A DNA stretch of 33,645 nt from Lachnospiraceae bacterium (lineage in GTDB: Bacteria > Bacillota > Clostridia > Lachnospirales > Lachnospiraceae), in assembly GCA_017543445.1 (NCBI GenBank), contig JAFYGB010000035.1, forward strand, positions 1 to 33,645, given 5' to 3'. Made by a program: the position numbers and the translations under genes. Of this stretch, positions 1 to 8,101 are shown in pieces. Position 1 is the stretch's first letter; each line of letters starts with the position of its first letter. A model generated the notes under the pieces. That model ran no database searches, was not told where the DNA came from, and saw only the letters and a program-made list of their open reading frames with translations.

Positions 1-28
1 AAAAGAGATTTATTGAGGTTATAGCATT

Positions 29-1006
29 ATGATAGAACTGTTAGAAGGTTTAAGGGATGCTTTTGGGGAAGCATTAAGGGCATCGTACTATATATTTATT
101 GTTTTCATAGTCCTTTTAGAAATTGGCCTCATAGTCCTCGTTGTAAAACTTATCAATTCGGGCTGGAATAGACATGATCGAAACAAGCGCCAACAGGAGA
201 TACGGTACTTGCGTCCTTTGGACGAGAGGAAAGCGGAAACGGATACCGAGGCGTCAGGATTTCATGGGAACGAGACCGTACCGGAAGGGGCGTGGATTGG
301 ATTAGAGCAGCTTGCAGAAATGAAAAACAAGACCCGAATAAGGAACAAAAAGATCCTCAAGGTAGTTGCTTTAATTGCCCTCGCGGGGATTATCGTAGGT
401 ATCATTGTAGGTGAGTTCCTGAGGAGGCCCAGATATGTGGATATAAACTCGGCTGAAGTCGGTAGTAAGGTGTTATTCGGACATTATAACGATTCGAATG
501 GGTGGATCGTACTGGATAAAAGGGATGATAAACTGCTGATCCTGAGTGAGGAAGCGATATGCTATAAAAAATATAACGAGGAAGATGAAGCCGTGACATG
601 GAGTACATGTTCCCTTCGAAAGTGGTTGAACACAGAGTATCTCACACAAGCGTTTTCTGAGGGGGAACTGGAGAGAATAGCAGATACACCTGTGTATACG
701 GAGACTTCCCCCACTTGGAATTATTATTTCGACGGAGATAACACCGTAGCGGACGGAGAAAACACCATAGATAAAGTGCTTCTTTTATTGATAGAAGAAG
801 CTGAAAAGTATTTTTCAAATGATAAAGAACGAAGGACATTTATCGCGGTAATAGAGAGATGTACGTGGTGGTTGCGGACGCCCCGCGGTAAAGACATAGT
901 GGGAGAAGTTGATTACTCTGGCGAAATCAGCAAAAATGGTGTTCCAGTCAACGATGAATATACTGCCGTCAGACCTGCTATGTGGATCGAACTTTATACC
1001 AAATGA
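29..1006 (+). CDS. DUF6273-type membrane-anchored protein
   Basis: A 325-residue protein with two hydrophobic segments, about residues 19-43 and 108-130, separated by a charged stretch rich in Lys, Arg and Glu. The part after the second segment matches the DUF6273 pattern as I know it: a GWIVLDKRDDKLLILSE strand pair, then TWSTCSLRKWLN, then DKVLLLLIEEAEKYF, WWLRTPRG and a final VRPAMWIEL. DUF6273 domains are frequent in Lachnospiraceae surface or membrane proteins and their function is unknown. The C-terminal domain probably lies outside the membrane, but topology is inferred. A GAGG sequence about 10 bases upstream supports the start. Family call is from motif memory, not a search. Confidence 0.75.
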   Translation: MIELLEGLRDAFGEALRASYYIFIVFIVLLEIGLIVLVVKLINSGWNRHDRNKRQQEIRYLRPLDERKAETDTEASGFHGNETVPEGAWIGLEQLAEMKNKTRIRNKKILKVVALIALAGIIVGIIVGEFLRRPRYVDINSAEVGSKVLFGHYNDSNGWIVLDKRDDKLLILSEEAICYKKYNEEDEAVTWSTCSLRKWLNTEYLTQAFSEGELERIADTPVYTETSPTWNYYFDGDNTVADGENTIDKVLLLLIEEAEKYFSNDKERRTFIAVIERCTWWLRTPRGKDIVGEVDYSGEISKNGVPVNDEYTAVRPAMWIELYTK

Positions 1007-1095
1007 TAGTTGCCTGGAGCCGCGGGTAGATATGGCGGATAGTATCAAAATCGACGAACCAAGAGCTGGCTCAGGAAGAGCCATAAATGGGTTAA

Positions 1096-1126
1096 AAGAG
1101 GCATACTGATAGTGGGTATGTCTCTT
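1096..1126. other. 11-bp hairpin after DUF6273 gene
   Basis: AAGAGGCATAC (1096-1106) and GTATGTCTCTT (1116-1126) pair over 11 positions with one G-T pair and a 9-base loop. No T-run follows directly, so it is not a standard intrinsic terminator. It may be a 3' end processing or stabilising hairpin. The rest of 1007-1157 shows no gene that I can support. Confidence 0.4.
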
Positions 1127-1157
1127 ATGATTCTGCGACGTTTTTCACCTGAAATCA

Positions 1158-1186
1158 TTGATTTAAAAGCGTGGATATGGTACTAT
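1158..1186 (+). promoter_or_regulatory. Candidate promoter for thpR
   Basis: TTGATT at 1158-1163 and TACTAT at 1181-1186 are separated by 17 bases. TGG just before the -10 box gives an extended -10. The distance to the thpR start at 1216 suits a short leader. Seen by eye only. Confidence 0.5.
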
Positions 1187-1215
1187 AAAAGCAGTTAAAT
1201 GGGGTATGAAAATGT

Positions 1216-1722
1216 ATGAGACTTTTTATCGCTATTCGCTTAGATAATAAGCTCCTGGACGCTTTATCGCGGTTCCAGAGTGACTTGAAGAAACTGGGGG
1301 TGACGGGGCATTTTACTCCTAGGGAGAATATGCACATCACTCTGGCATTTATCGGAGAATATAATGATCCGGATGCTGTTTTGGAGGCGATGGACCGGGT
1401 GGAGTTCAGGCCGATGGAGATACGTACGGAGGGCATAGGTTGGTATGGAGACCTGTTTTGGGCTGGATTGGCCGAGAACCCGCAATTGCTTGAGTATGTC
1501 AAGAAGCTTCGGCATCAACTGGCGGAGAGCGGCATACCCTTTGACCGGAAGAAGTTTTCGCCACATATTACATTGACCCGAAAGTATGCATGTCCCCAAG
1601 GTAAGAAGATCGCGATACCGAACTTGCCTGGTGGAAGTATGATAGCGAGAGAAGTATCGCTGATGCGATCGGAGCGCGGAAAGAACGGCATGATCTACAC
1701 GGAAATAGGGAGTGTTGGCTGA
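1216..1722 (+). CDS. thpR: RNA 2',3'-cyclic phosphodiesterase (2H family)
   Basis: A 168-residue protein of the 2H phosphoesterase superfamily (formerly called 2'-5' RNA ligase). It opens with MRLFIAIRLD and carries the two catalytic HxT motifs, HITLAF near residue 41 and HITLTR near residue 118. Length and motif spacing fit bacterial ThpR, which hydrolyses 2',3'-cyclic phosphate RNA ends to 2'-phosphates. The physiological RNA substrate is not known. ATG at 1216 follows a GGGG stretch at 1201-1204; an earlier ATG at 1212 is out of frame. The next gene begins 14 bases after the stop, so the two may share a transcript. Confidence 0.9.
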   Translation: MRLFIAIRLDNKLLDALSRFQSDLKKLGVTGHFTPRENMHITLAFIGEYNDPDAVLEAMDRVEFRPMEIRTEGIGWYGDLFWAGLAENPQLLEYVKKLRHQLAESGIPFDRKKFSPHITLTRKYACPQGKKIAIPNLPGGSMIAREVSLMRSERGKNGMIYTEIGSVG

Positions 1723-1736
1723 AAGGGGATTGCTTT

Positions 1737-2369
1737 ATGAAATGCAAAATATGTGGAGAGGTGATCCCCGACAAAGAACCATTCTGCCCTAAATGTGGAA
1801 CGCCTGCGCAGTATTCTTTCGACGGACAAAAGGCACCGAAAAAGGAACAGCAGGTAGATGGTGGGGACTTAATCGAGGAAGCAACCCCTCCGAAGAAACC
1901 ATTTATACATGGGAAAAAGAAGTTTTGGATCATTGTAGGCATTGCCCTCGCGTTCGTGATCGGTGGCCTTACACTACTGTACTTCTGCTTATTGGAGCCA
2001 ACACCCAAGTATCGCCTGACGGTATCTGTACAATGGTGGATAGATCTCGGACCGGGACAACCCTATCCTGAAGTAAGCGTTTATGATAATATAATGCCAG
2101 GAACCGTGGTTTGTGAAAGTACTGAGTATTGTGAATCCATAATAGTCAATGAGGTGACCAACAATTATATCAGATTGAAGATCAATGGTTCATCTTTTCG
2201 GGGAGGCGGCTTCACGCCCGAAACCGACGGTTCTGAGAACAAAAACGATATACTATTAGTTCCGCTGGGTCAGACGAGAGAAATCCGTCCGATTTCAATA
2301 GATTTGGAGGACTATACCAGCCTTCAACTCGGTTATATTGGGTTTAAATTCGAGGAAATTAGGGAATAA
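1737..2369 (+). CDS. Zinc-ribbon single-pass membrane protein
   Basis: A 210-residue protein starting with a zinc ribbon, CKICGEVIPDKEPFCPKCG (two CxxC knuckles, residues 3-21), followed by a polar linker, one transmembrane helix at about residues 63-86 and a roughly 120-residue C-terminal region predicted outside the cell. The architecture is that of the widespread Firmicutes zinc-ribbon membrane proteins. I do not recognise the C-terminal region. AAAGGGG upstream is a reasonable ribosome binding site. It sits between thpR and an unknown gene, 15 bases before the latter. Confidence 0.7.
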   Translation: MKCKICGEVIPDKEPFCPKCGTPAQYSFDGQKAPKKEQQVDGGDLIEEATPPKKPFIHGKKKFWIIVGIALAFVIGGLTLLYFCLLEPTPKYRLTVSVQWWIDLGPGQPYPEVSVYDNIMPGTVVCESTEYCESIIVNEVTNNYIRLKINGSSFRGGGFTPETDGSENKNDILLVPLGQTREIRPISIDLEDYTSLQLGYIGFKFEEIRE

Positions 2370-2384
2370 CGGGGGAGAGTAGTT

Positions 2385-3011
2385 ATGAAATATGCAGATG
2401 GCTTCAGAGCATTATACAAGCAGTGCAACGCGTTGATGCTCAAAGAAGAGGATCAAATGCTGCAAGCACTCGATGGCTTTCCGCAAATGCCGGATGCAAA
2501 CTGCCTGCTTGTTTATGGTTATATCGACCACGAAAGCGGACTGACATTTGAGATCCTGGCGATGGGACGTAAGGATGACGATGTGTTCACCTTTGCAGAG
2601 GGGAGTCATGATGCTCGTGTCATAACCAGGGCAACTGCTTTATTAGACCATGACTTTTATCCGGTTGACGCATCCTATGCGGAGGAACATTCCAAGAAGA
2701 TCGAGTTGTTGAAGCATTATGATGTATCGCCTGAGATTGAGCAGACGCGCTTCATGGAGTTTCTGGACGAAAGCCGCGAGCCCGGCTACGTTGATGACGT
2801 TCTAGTCTATTTCATCAAGGATGAACTCGATGTCGAGGCCTGCTGGGTCCGCATCGAAAAGATGCAAACGCCACACCTCGTGGGGACGTTGCTGAATGAA
2901 CCAAATCAGGATTTTGGATGTCATATAAATGATTTGGTGACGTTCAGCGTAAGACGAATGGGAGACGGAAAAGTAGTATGCATAGCGGAGCTGGGGATGG
3001 CAGAGGCATAG
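2385..3011 (+). CDS. Hypothetical protein with DUF2314-like C-terminus
   Basis: A 208-residue soluble protein without signal peptide or membrane segment. Its N-terminal 130 residues are not recognised. The last 65 residues, including VEACWVRIEKM, LVGTLLNEPNQDFG and INDLVTFSVRRM, resemble the DUF2314/DUF2185 type of small beta-rich domain, in which a WVRI strand is followed by a GxLxNEP turn. That resemblance is from memory and is tentative. GGGGGAGAG lies ahead of the ATG. Confidence 0.6.
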   Translation: MKYADGFRALYKQCNALMLKEEDQMLQALDGFPQMPDANCLLVYGYIDHESGLTFEILAMGRKDDDVFTFAEGSHDARVITRATALLDHDFYPVDASYAEEHSKKIELLKHYDVSPEIEQTRFMEFLDESREPGYVDDVLVYFIKDELDVEACWVRIEKMQTPHLVGTLLNEPNQDFGCHINDLVTFSVRRMGDGKVVCIAELGMAEA

Positions 3012-3055
3012 AGACTGTTTCCAACCAAGAAGATTAATCGATAAGAGGAACCAAC

Positions 3056-3799
3056 ATGAACGACCTAGATTATAACACTTCCCATTTCCCGATAAAAGCT
3101 TGTACCATTGACTGGTCGCGGGTGGAGCCGCGGAGTTATCTGCGGGGTATTCCGGCGCTGGCGGGCGTGGAGCGGCTGGACTTTCAGAGGCCCATCACGT
3201 TTTTCGTGGGGGAAAATGGGAGTGGCAAGTCGACGCTGTTGGAGGCGGTTGCGGTGGCGTACGGGTTTAATCCTGAGGGCGGGACGAAGAACTATCGGTT
3301 TTCGACGTTCGACTCGCGCTCGGAGCTGTGCGATGCGGTCCGGTTGATCAAGGGGGCGCGCAAGCCGGCCTGGGGGTATTTTCTGCGGGCGGAGAGTTTC
3401 TACAATGTGGCGACCGCGGAGGATGAGTACGGGAAGGAGATCGGCGGGAAGCCGCAGTATTATCACTATAAGTCGCACGGGGAGAGCTTTCTCTCGGTGG
3501 TGCAGGCGAACTTCCAACCGAACGGCATTTACCTGCTCGACGAGCCCGAAGCGGCATTGTCCCCGCAAAGACAGCTGACGCTGTTGATCGAGATCGTGAA
3601 GTGCGCACGCGCAGGGGCACAGTTTATCATCGTGACGCATTCGCCGATCCTGCTCGGGATACCGGAGGCGGAGATCTGGTCGTTTGACGAGGGGCAGGTA
3701 CATCCCATCGAGTATGAGGAGACCGACAGCTACCAGGTGACGGAAATGTTTATCAACAACCGCGAGCAGATCCTGCGGCGTCTGCTGAGTGATCTATAA
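3056..3799 (+). CDS. AAA family ATPase (SbcC/RecF-like single domain)
   Basis: A 247-residue ATPase. Walker A is FFVGENGSGKST (about residues 48-59), Walker B is IYLLDEPEAALSP (about 158-170), and an ABC-type H-loop follows at IIVTHSPILL. This single-domain form resembles the stand-alone AAA ATPases (AAA_21/AAA_15 type) common in Firmicutes, often of unknown partner. No nuclease or TOPRIM domain lies next to it, so it is not an obvious OLD-type defence pair. The TAA stop at 3797-3799 overlaps the first base of a repeat element. GC is visibly higher than in the preceding genes. Confidence 0.8.
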   Translation: MNDLDYNTSHFPIKACTIDWSRVEPRSYLRGIPALAGVERLDFQRPITFFVGENGSGKSTLLEAVAVAYGFNPEGGTKNYRFSTFDSRSELCDAVRLIKGARKPAWGYFLRAESFYNVATAEDEYGKEIGGKPQYYHYKSHGESFLSVVQANFQPNGIYLLDEPEAALSPQRQLTLLIEIVKCARAGAQFIIVTHSPILLGIPEAEIWSFDEGQVHPIEYEETDSYQVTEMFINNREQILRRLLSDL

Positions 3800-3832
3800 T
3801 GTGTCACGGGGGGACGGTTCCAATTGACACAT
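3799..3832 (-). repeat. Simple palindromic element 1
   Basis: Starts on the last base of the ATPase stop codon (TAATG junction). Ends are ATGTGTCA and TGACACAT, the GTGTCA stem version. Core on the minus strand reads GAACCGTCCCC. One base longer than standard (34). First unit of a minus, plus, plus triplet. Confidence 0.9.
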
Positions 3833-3844
3833 TCGTGACTGAAA

Positions 3845-3875
3845 ATGTGTCAAAGAGAACCGTCCCCACTGACAT
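3845..3875 (+). repeat. Simple palindromic element 2 (right arm shortened)
   Basis: Exactly 12 bases after element 1. Left end ATGTGTCAA; the right arm reads ACTGACAT and is two bases short. The gap to element 3 is only 4 bases instead of 12, so a small deletion seems to have removed part of the arm and spacer. Confidence 0.85.
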
Positions 3876-3879
3876 AAAA

Positions 3880-3912
3880 ATGTGACAAACAGAACCGTCC
3901 CCATTGTCACAT
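3880..3912 (+). repeat. Simple palindromic element 3
   Basis: Full 33-bp unit with perfect ATGTGACAA/TTGTCACAT ends. The ribosome binding site AGGAGG of the next gene begins four bases later. Confidence 0.92.
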
Positions 3913-3925
3913 TTTAGGAGGGTGT

Positions 3926-4747
3926 ATGAGAAATTTAATTGCTGTGGCAAATGAAACATTGAAGATATGTAAGGCGCGGGAGTACGAGGCCGACGGCGTG
4001 AAGGTCGTGTTTCCCGAGGGGGATTACGAGGCCGTTGAGGTCATCACGCCGCAGATGGGCGAGGAACTTCTGAAGGCGGAGATCGCTAGTTTATGTTTAC
4101 TCACGGGCGACGCGGAGCGGATGTGTAAGATCACGGTGAAAAACAGTGATTCGTACGCGGCGGCGAGGGAGTATTCCAACGTGCTGGTCATGAATTTTGC
4201 GAATGCGCATCATCCGGGCGGGGGCTTCCGGATCGGGGCGACGGCGCAGGAGGAAGCACTGTGCAGGTGCAGCACGCTTTATCCGTCGATCAACTCGAAG
4301 ATCGCAGAGGAGATGTATAAGTACAATGGCAGGCACCGAAGCCGCGTAGAGTCCGACTACATGCTCATTTCCCCCAAAGTACTGGTGTTCCGCGATGAGA
4401 AGCTGAACCTGTTGAAGGAGCCGTTTACGACGGCAGTGGTCACGGTGCCGGCGCCGAACCGGCGCGGTGCAGCGCTGCTTGCTTCGGGCACGTTGATCCG
4501 GGAAACATTTGAGCGGCGGATCCGCATCGTACTGAAGGCGGCGGCGCAGCGCGGGTATCGCAACCTCGTGCTGGGCGCGTGGGGGTGCGGTGCGTTCGGG
4601 AATAAGCCCGAGCAGGTCGCGCAGTATTTCCGCACGGTGATCGTGGATGAGAAGCTCGGCGCGGCGTTTGACGAGATCTGCTTCGCGATCTTTGGGAAGG
4701 AGGACGGGCGGAACATCACCGCATTTCGGGAAGTGTTTGGTGGATAA
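3926..4747 (+). CDS. TIGR02452/DUF2263 PARG-like protein
   Basis: A 273-residue protein. The signature PGGGFRIGATAQEEALCR (about residues 92-109) is the GGG-X(6-8)-QEE catalytic loop of poly(ADP-ribose) glycohydrolases, where the two Glu residues act in hydrolysis of the ribose-ribose bond. WGCGAFGN near residue 218 is the second conserved loop of the macro-like fold. The family is TIGR02452 (DUF2263, microbial PARG-like). Likely role: removal of ADP-ribose from protein or nucleic acid; the substrate is not shown by sequence. AGGAGG at 3916-3921 sits 4 bases from the ATG. Elements flank the gene on both sides. Confidence 0.88.
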   Translation: MRNLIAVANETLKICKAREYEADGVKVVFPEGDYEAVEVITPQMGEELLKAEIASLCLLTGDAERMCKITVKNSDSYAAAREYSNVLVMNFANAHHPGGGFRIGATAQEEALCRCSTLYPSINSKIAEEMYKYNGRHRSRVESDYMLISPKVLVFRDEKLNLLKEPFTTAVVTVPAPNRRGAALLASGTLIRETFERRIRIVLKAAAQRGYRNLVLGAWGCGAFGNKPEQVAQYFRTVIVDEKLGAAFDEICFAIFGKEDGRNITAFREVFGG

Positions 4748-4799
4748 TTACACAATATTTGCCGCATATGTAAAAGCACCCGTGAAGGTTGAAATAAAA

Positions 4800-4832
4800 A
4801 TGTGTCAGTAGGGACGGTTCTAATTGACACAT
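4800..4832 (-). repeat. Simple palindromic element 4
   Basis: Ends ATGTGTCA/TGACACAT (GTGTCA version); core GGGACGGTTCT. Lies 52 bases after the PARG-like gene. First of a second minus, plus, plus triplet. Confidence 0.9.
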
Positions 4833-4844
4833 TCGGGACGGAAG

Positions 4845-4877
4845 ATGTGACAAAGAGAACCGTCCCCATTGTCACAT
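4845..4877 (+). repeat. Simple palindromic element 5
   Basis: Perfect 33-bp unit with GTGACA stem, 12 bases after element 4. Confidence 0.92.
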
Positions 4878-4908
4878 GTGACAAAGAGAACCGTCCCCAT
4901 TGTCACAT
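4876..4908 (+). repeat. Simple palindromic element 6, head-to-tail with 5
   Basis: Identical to element 5 and sharing its terminal AT, so the two form a direct tandem with a 31-base period and no spacer. The GGAGG of the MutS-like gene follows within four bases. Confidence 0.92.
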
Positions 4909-4920
4909 CTGGAGGTAAAT

Positions 4921-6429
4921 ATGGCGAAAGAGGGTTTCAGTATCCTGAGTATCGATGAGCAGGATCATGCAGCGGAGTCAAATGATGAGATGTACCAGGA
5001 CTTGAATCTGGAGCAGATCATCGATCGGCTGGCGGCGAAGTGCGGGTCGAGGGTCCGGAAGCAATTTAACTATATGCCGGGGAGCGCGGAGGAGGAAGCG
5101 TACCGGCGGGCTGTGTATAACGACGTGAAGAAGGATGCGATGTACGAGGCGCTGATCCGCTTTACGGATCGTTTGGCTCTGCTGGAGGAACTGAAGAAGA
5201 AGGCGGATAAGGTGCAGAATACCTTGCAGCAGGCGATGTGGGATATCCGCATGGTCGATGCGTACTGCGGGGCGTATGCGCAGCTGGCGGAAGATATGGC
5301 GCAGGCGGATCTGGAGTCGGAGGGCATGCAGGTCTTTTTGAAGATCCTGCAGGATATTCTGGCGAAGGATGAGTTTAAAAAGGGTATAGAGCACACGGGT
5401 TCTATCCTGAAAGAACTTCGCGAGACGCATTTCCTCATAACGTATGAAAAAGACCGCATCAGCATTGCCCTCGGAGAGGTGCCGGGGGACGGCGCGTACG
5501 AGGAGTGGGCCAGTTCTGTGGACGGCGCGGAGGTCGGGCTGTTGGAGAACCCGACCGCGGCGGATATTCCGGTCAATGAACTGGAGGTTGCCTGCCTGCA
5601 TATTTTGCAGGAGAAGAAGCCGGCGTTGTTTAAGGCGATCCGGCGATCCGAGGAGCGGCTCGAAACTTACGAGCGGCCGCTGCTGAAACGATTTGAGGAT
5701 GAGATACTGTACTATTTGTCGTATTGCATGATGCAACGCGAGATGGAAGCTGCAGGATTTGCATTTACCACGCCCACGACGAATGGGAAGAAGCGGATGG
5801 AGGCGACCGGGCTGTACGACCTGGCGCTGGCTCTTCTGGCCCTGAAAGACGGACGTAAGATAGTGGCAAATGATTTTTATTATGGAGAGGGCGAGCGGTT
5901 TTTCGTGCTCACCGGGCCGAACCAGGGCGGTAAGACAACATTCGCCCGGAGCCTGGGGCAGCTCGTGTTCCTGACGAAGATGGGCTTCGACGTGCCGGCA
6001 CAGGCGGCAAATGTACCGTTTCTGCCGGGGCTTCTGACGCATTTCTCCGTCGAGGAAAGTGTCGAAACGGGACGCGGTAAGCTCATGGAGGAGCTGGTTC
6101 GACTGGCTCCGATGATGAAAGACTACAGGAAGGGCTCTTATGTGGTCATAAACGAACTTTTTACCACGGCGGCGAACTATGACGCGCAGATCATGGGAAA
6201 ACGCGTTCTGGAGCATTTTGTCGGGCTGGGGTGCATCGGCATCTACGTCACCCACCTGAAGGAATTGACCGATGAACAGACGGGCGTGGTGGCCCTGCAG
6301 GCCATGCTGGATGAAAACGGGATCCAGACGTTTGAGATACGGCGCGGCGTTGCGCCGGACACCGCCTGCGCGCAGAACCAGGTAAATAAGTACCATCTGA
6401 CTTACGAGCAACTTAAGGAGCGCCTATGA
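4921..6429 (+). CDS. MutS-family ATPase, first of a pair
   Basis: A 502-residue protein with a helical N-terminal core (about 1-320) and a C-terminal MutS-type ATPase domain. Walker A is FVLTGPNQGGKTTFARS (about 331-347), Walker B is SYVVINELFTTAANYD with Asn-Glu where MutS normally has Asp-Glu, and the TxH loop is IYVTHLKEL. It lacks the mismatch-binding domain I of MutS and the Smr nuclease domain of MutS2. Start chosen at 4921 because GGAGG is 8 bases upstream; extending to 4900 would read into the repeat. The stop overlaps the next start (ATGA), so the two products are probably made together and may form a heterodimer. Its target is unknown. Confidence 0.85.
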   Translation: MAKEGFSILSIDEQDHAAESNDEMYQDLNLEQIIDRLAAKCGSRVRKQFNYMPGSAEEEAYRRAVYNDVKKDAMYEALIRFTDRLALLEELKKKADKVQNTLQQAMWDIRMVDAYCGAYAQLAEDMAQADLESEGMQVFLKILQDILAKDEFKKGIEHTGSILKELRETHFLITYEKDRISIALGEVPGDGAYEEWASSVDGAEVGLLENPTAADIPVNELEVACLHILQEKKPALFKAIRRSEERLETYERPLLKRFEDEILYYLSYCMMQREMEAAGFAFTTPTTNGKKRMEATGLYDLALALLALKDGRKIVANDFYYGEGERFFVLTGPNQGGKTTFARSLGQLVFLTKMGFDVPAQAANVPFLPGLLTHFSVEESVETGRGKLMEELVRLAPMMKDYRKGSYVVINELFTTAANYDAQIMGKRVLEHFVGLGCIGIYVTHLKELTDEQTGVVALQAMLDENGIQTFEIRRGVAPDTACAQNQVNKYHLTYEQLKERL

Positions 6430-8057
6430 AAGTTTGTTTGTTATATGAAGACCACGAGCGTGGCTTTGAGAAAACCTATTACGATACCGAGAGCATCATT
6501 CAGGATCTCGGGTTAGATTCGCTGTTTCTGGCGGCCTCGAAGGAGGTCATCTACGAGGATGACGCGGTGAAAAAGCTCGCGGATGAAGATACATTCGTCC
6601 GTGAAACATTGCATAAGGCGATGATGGTGCCGTTGAAAACTGCGGAGGAGATCACGTTTCGACAGGATGTGATCCGCGACTGCCTGAAGACTCCGGACCT
6701 GATGCGCTGGCTTTATTCCACCAGCACGACGGTGAAGGGGACTCGGGACGACCAGAGCAGCGGGCTCGATCGCAGCAGGCAAGGCAGCCCTGCGCAGTCT
6801 CTGGTCAATGAAATTAAGCGTTTGCGGAAATATATCGATGCATTGGCTACGATCCGCGACACTATGATGCGGCAGAGCGACCTGACATCGAAGGGACTGT
6901 CTATGTTCCGCGGGGAGTTACTAACTTCGTTTTCGCTCGAGCGCGAGTCGAATCTTCGCAAACTTTTGGACGATGTTACATTTTTCACCGATCGAATCGC
7001 GGTGAAGGATGAATATCGTGACAAGCTGGTGCGGCCGCGCGTCGTGCTGGAGTGTACGCTGGAGGACGGGCTGAAACTGGGCCCCATGAAGGTGGAAGAA
7101 GTGTCGTCGGAGTATTCGAAGTTCTACAAGCGCGGCGGCACGCGTGAGAAGATCCAGCGCTTCAAGGAGAGCCGCATACCGGATTCATTTCTTACCATCG
7201 AAGACCCGAGGATCCTGGGGCAGACCCAGCAGCTCGAGTTTGAATTAGTCAATCACCTAGTGAAGAAACTGAAGAATTTCAGCGACGAATTCCGTACGTT
7301 TTTCGACCAATTGAAATATCAGAGCGCGTTCTATGTCGGGGCGATCCAGATGGTGCAGCACATCGAGCGGTTCGAGATGGAATACTGCTTCCCGGAGGTT
7401 TGCGACCGCCGCGATCTGATTTTTGAGGATCTGAAGGAATTCGTCATGGCGCTCGAGCAGCGCATACATGTGGTCGGAAACACCAGCGCACTGATGCAGA
7501 AGGACCTGCTGATCGTCACGGGTGCGAACCAGGGCGGAAAATCCACGTTCCTGCGTAGTATTGGTATAGCGCTTGTTATGATGCAGTGCGGCCTGCCCGT
7601 CACCGCGCACTCGTTTAAGAGTGGCATCTTCCCGAACATCTTCGTGCATTTCACACGGCGTGAAGACAGCGCGATGAACAGCGGCCGCTTGGACGAGGAA
7701 CTGAAGCGAATGAACGACATCATCGATCACATCGACGAGCATTCCCTCATCATGCTCAACGAGTCCTTCGCGACGACCACCGAGCGCGAAGGCGCGGTAA
7801 TCGCCTATGACATTATCCGCGCACTGAAGGAAGCCGGCGTGCGCATCCTGACCGTAACCCACCTGCTCTCCTTCGCGGAGCGCGTCTACAACGAGACGAA
7901 GGACGATCCCGACTCGGGCGTCGCCTTCCTGTCCGCGGAGCGCCGCCAGGATGGTACCAGAACTTTCCACATGATCCCGAGCGAGCCGACCTTCACCAGC
8001 TTCGGCCTGGACCTCTACGAAAAGATTGTCGGATGTGCCACGGTTGCAGATCTGTGA
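6426..8057 (+). CDS. MutS-family ATPase, second of a pair
   Basis: A 543-residue partner of the preceding gene, translationally coupled by a 4-base overlap. Walker A is IVTGANQGGKSTFLRS (about 360-375) and Walker B is SLIMLNESFATTTERE, again Asn-Glu. VTHLLSFAERV is the sensor loop. The N-terminal 350 residues are helical, with TREKIQRFKESRIPDSF near 240. The last seven codons (CATVADL and TGA) lie inside a composite palindromic element, so the natural C-terminus has probably been replaced. The family is seen in Clostridia as paired MutS-related proteins; mismatch repair itself is not implied. Confidence 0.85.
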   Translation: MKVCLLYEDHERGFEKTYYDTESIIQDLGLDSLFLAASKEVIYEDDAVKKLADEDTFVRETLHKAMMVPLKTAEEITFRQDVIRDCLKTPDLMRWLYSTSTTVKGTRDDQSSGLDRSRQGSPAQSLVNEIKRLRKYIDALATIRDTMMRQSDLTSKGLSMFRGELLTSFSLERESNLRKLLDDVTFFTDRIAVKDEYRDKLVRPRVVLECTLEDGLKLGPMKVEEVSSEYSKFYKRGGTREKIQRFKESRIPDSFLTIEDPRILGQTQQLEFELVNHLVKKLKNFSDEFRTFFDQLKYQSAFYVGAIQMVQHIERFEMEYCFPEVCDRRDLIFEDLKEFVMALEQRIHVVGNTSALMQKDLLIVTGANQGGKSTFLRSIGIALVMMQCGLPVTAHSFKSGIFPNIFVHFTRREDSAMNSGRLDEELKRMNDIIDHIDEHSLIMLNESFATTTEREGAVIAYDIIRALKEAGVRILTVTHLLSFAERVYNETKDDPDSGVAFLSAERRQDGTRTFHMIPSEPTFTSFGLDLYEKIVGCATVADL

Positions 8058-8087
8058 TCTGCAACAGGGACGGTTCTGTTTGACACA
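8033..8087 (-). repeat. Composite palindromic element 7
   Basis: A 55-bp unit. The inner palindrome is GTTGCAGATC-TGT-GATCTGCAAC, the A-T version of the inner stem. The outer right arm TTTGACACAT is intact; the left arm ATGTGCCACG is degenerate. It contains the stop codon of the second MutS-like gene and is followed at once by GGAGGAGG. Confidence 0.88.
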
Positions 8088-8101
8088 TTTTGGAGGAGGC
8101 T

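Noticed and set aside
4978-6411. Long antisense reading frame of 477 codons
   Set aside because: It lies opposite the MutS-like gene, has no ribosome binding site or recognisable domain, and its Arg/Leu/Gln-rich product is what codon bias on the other strand produces.
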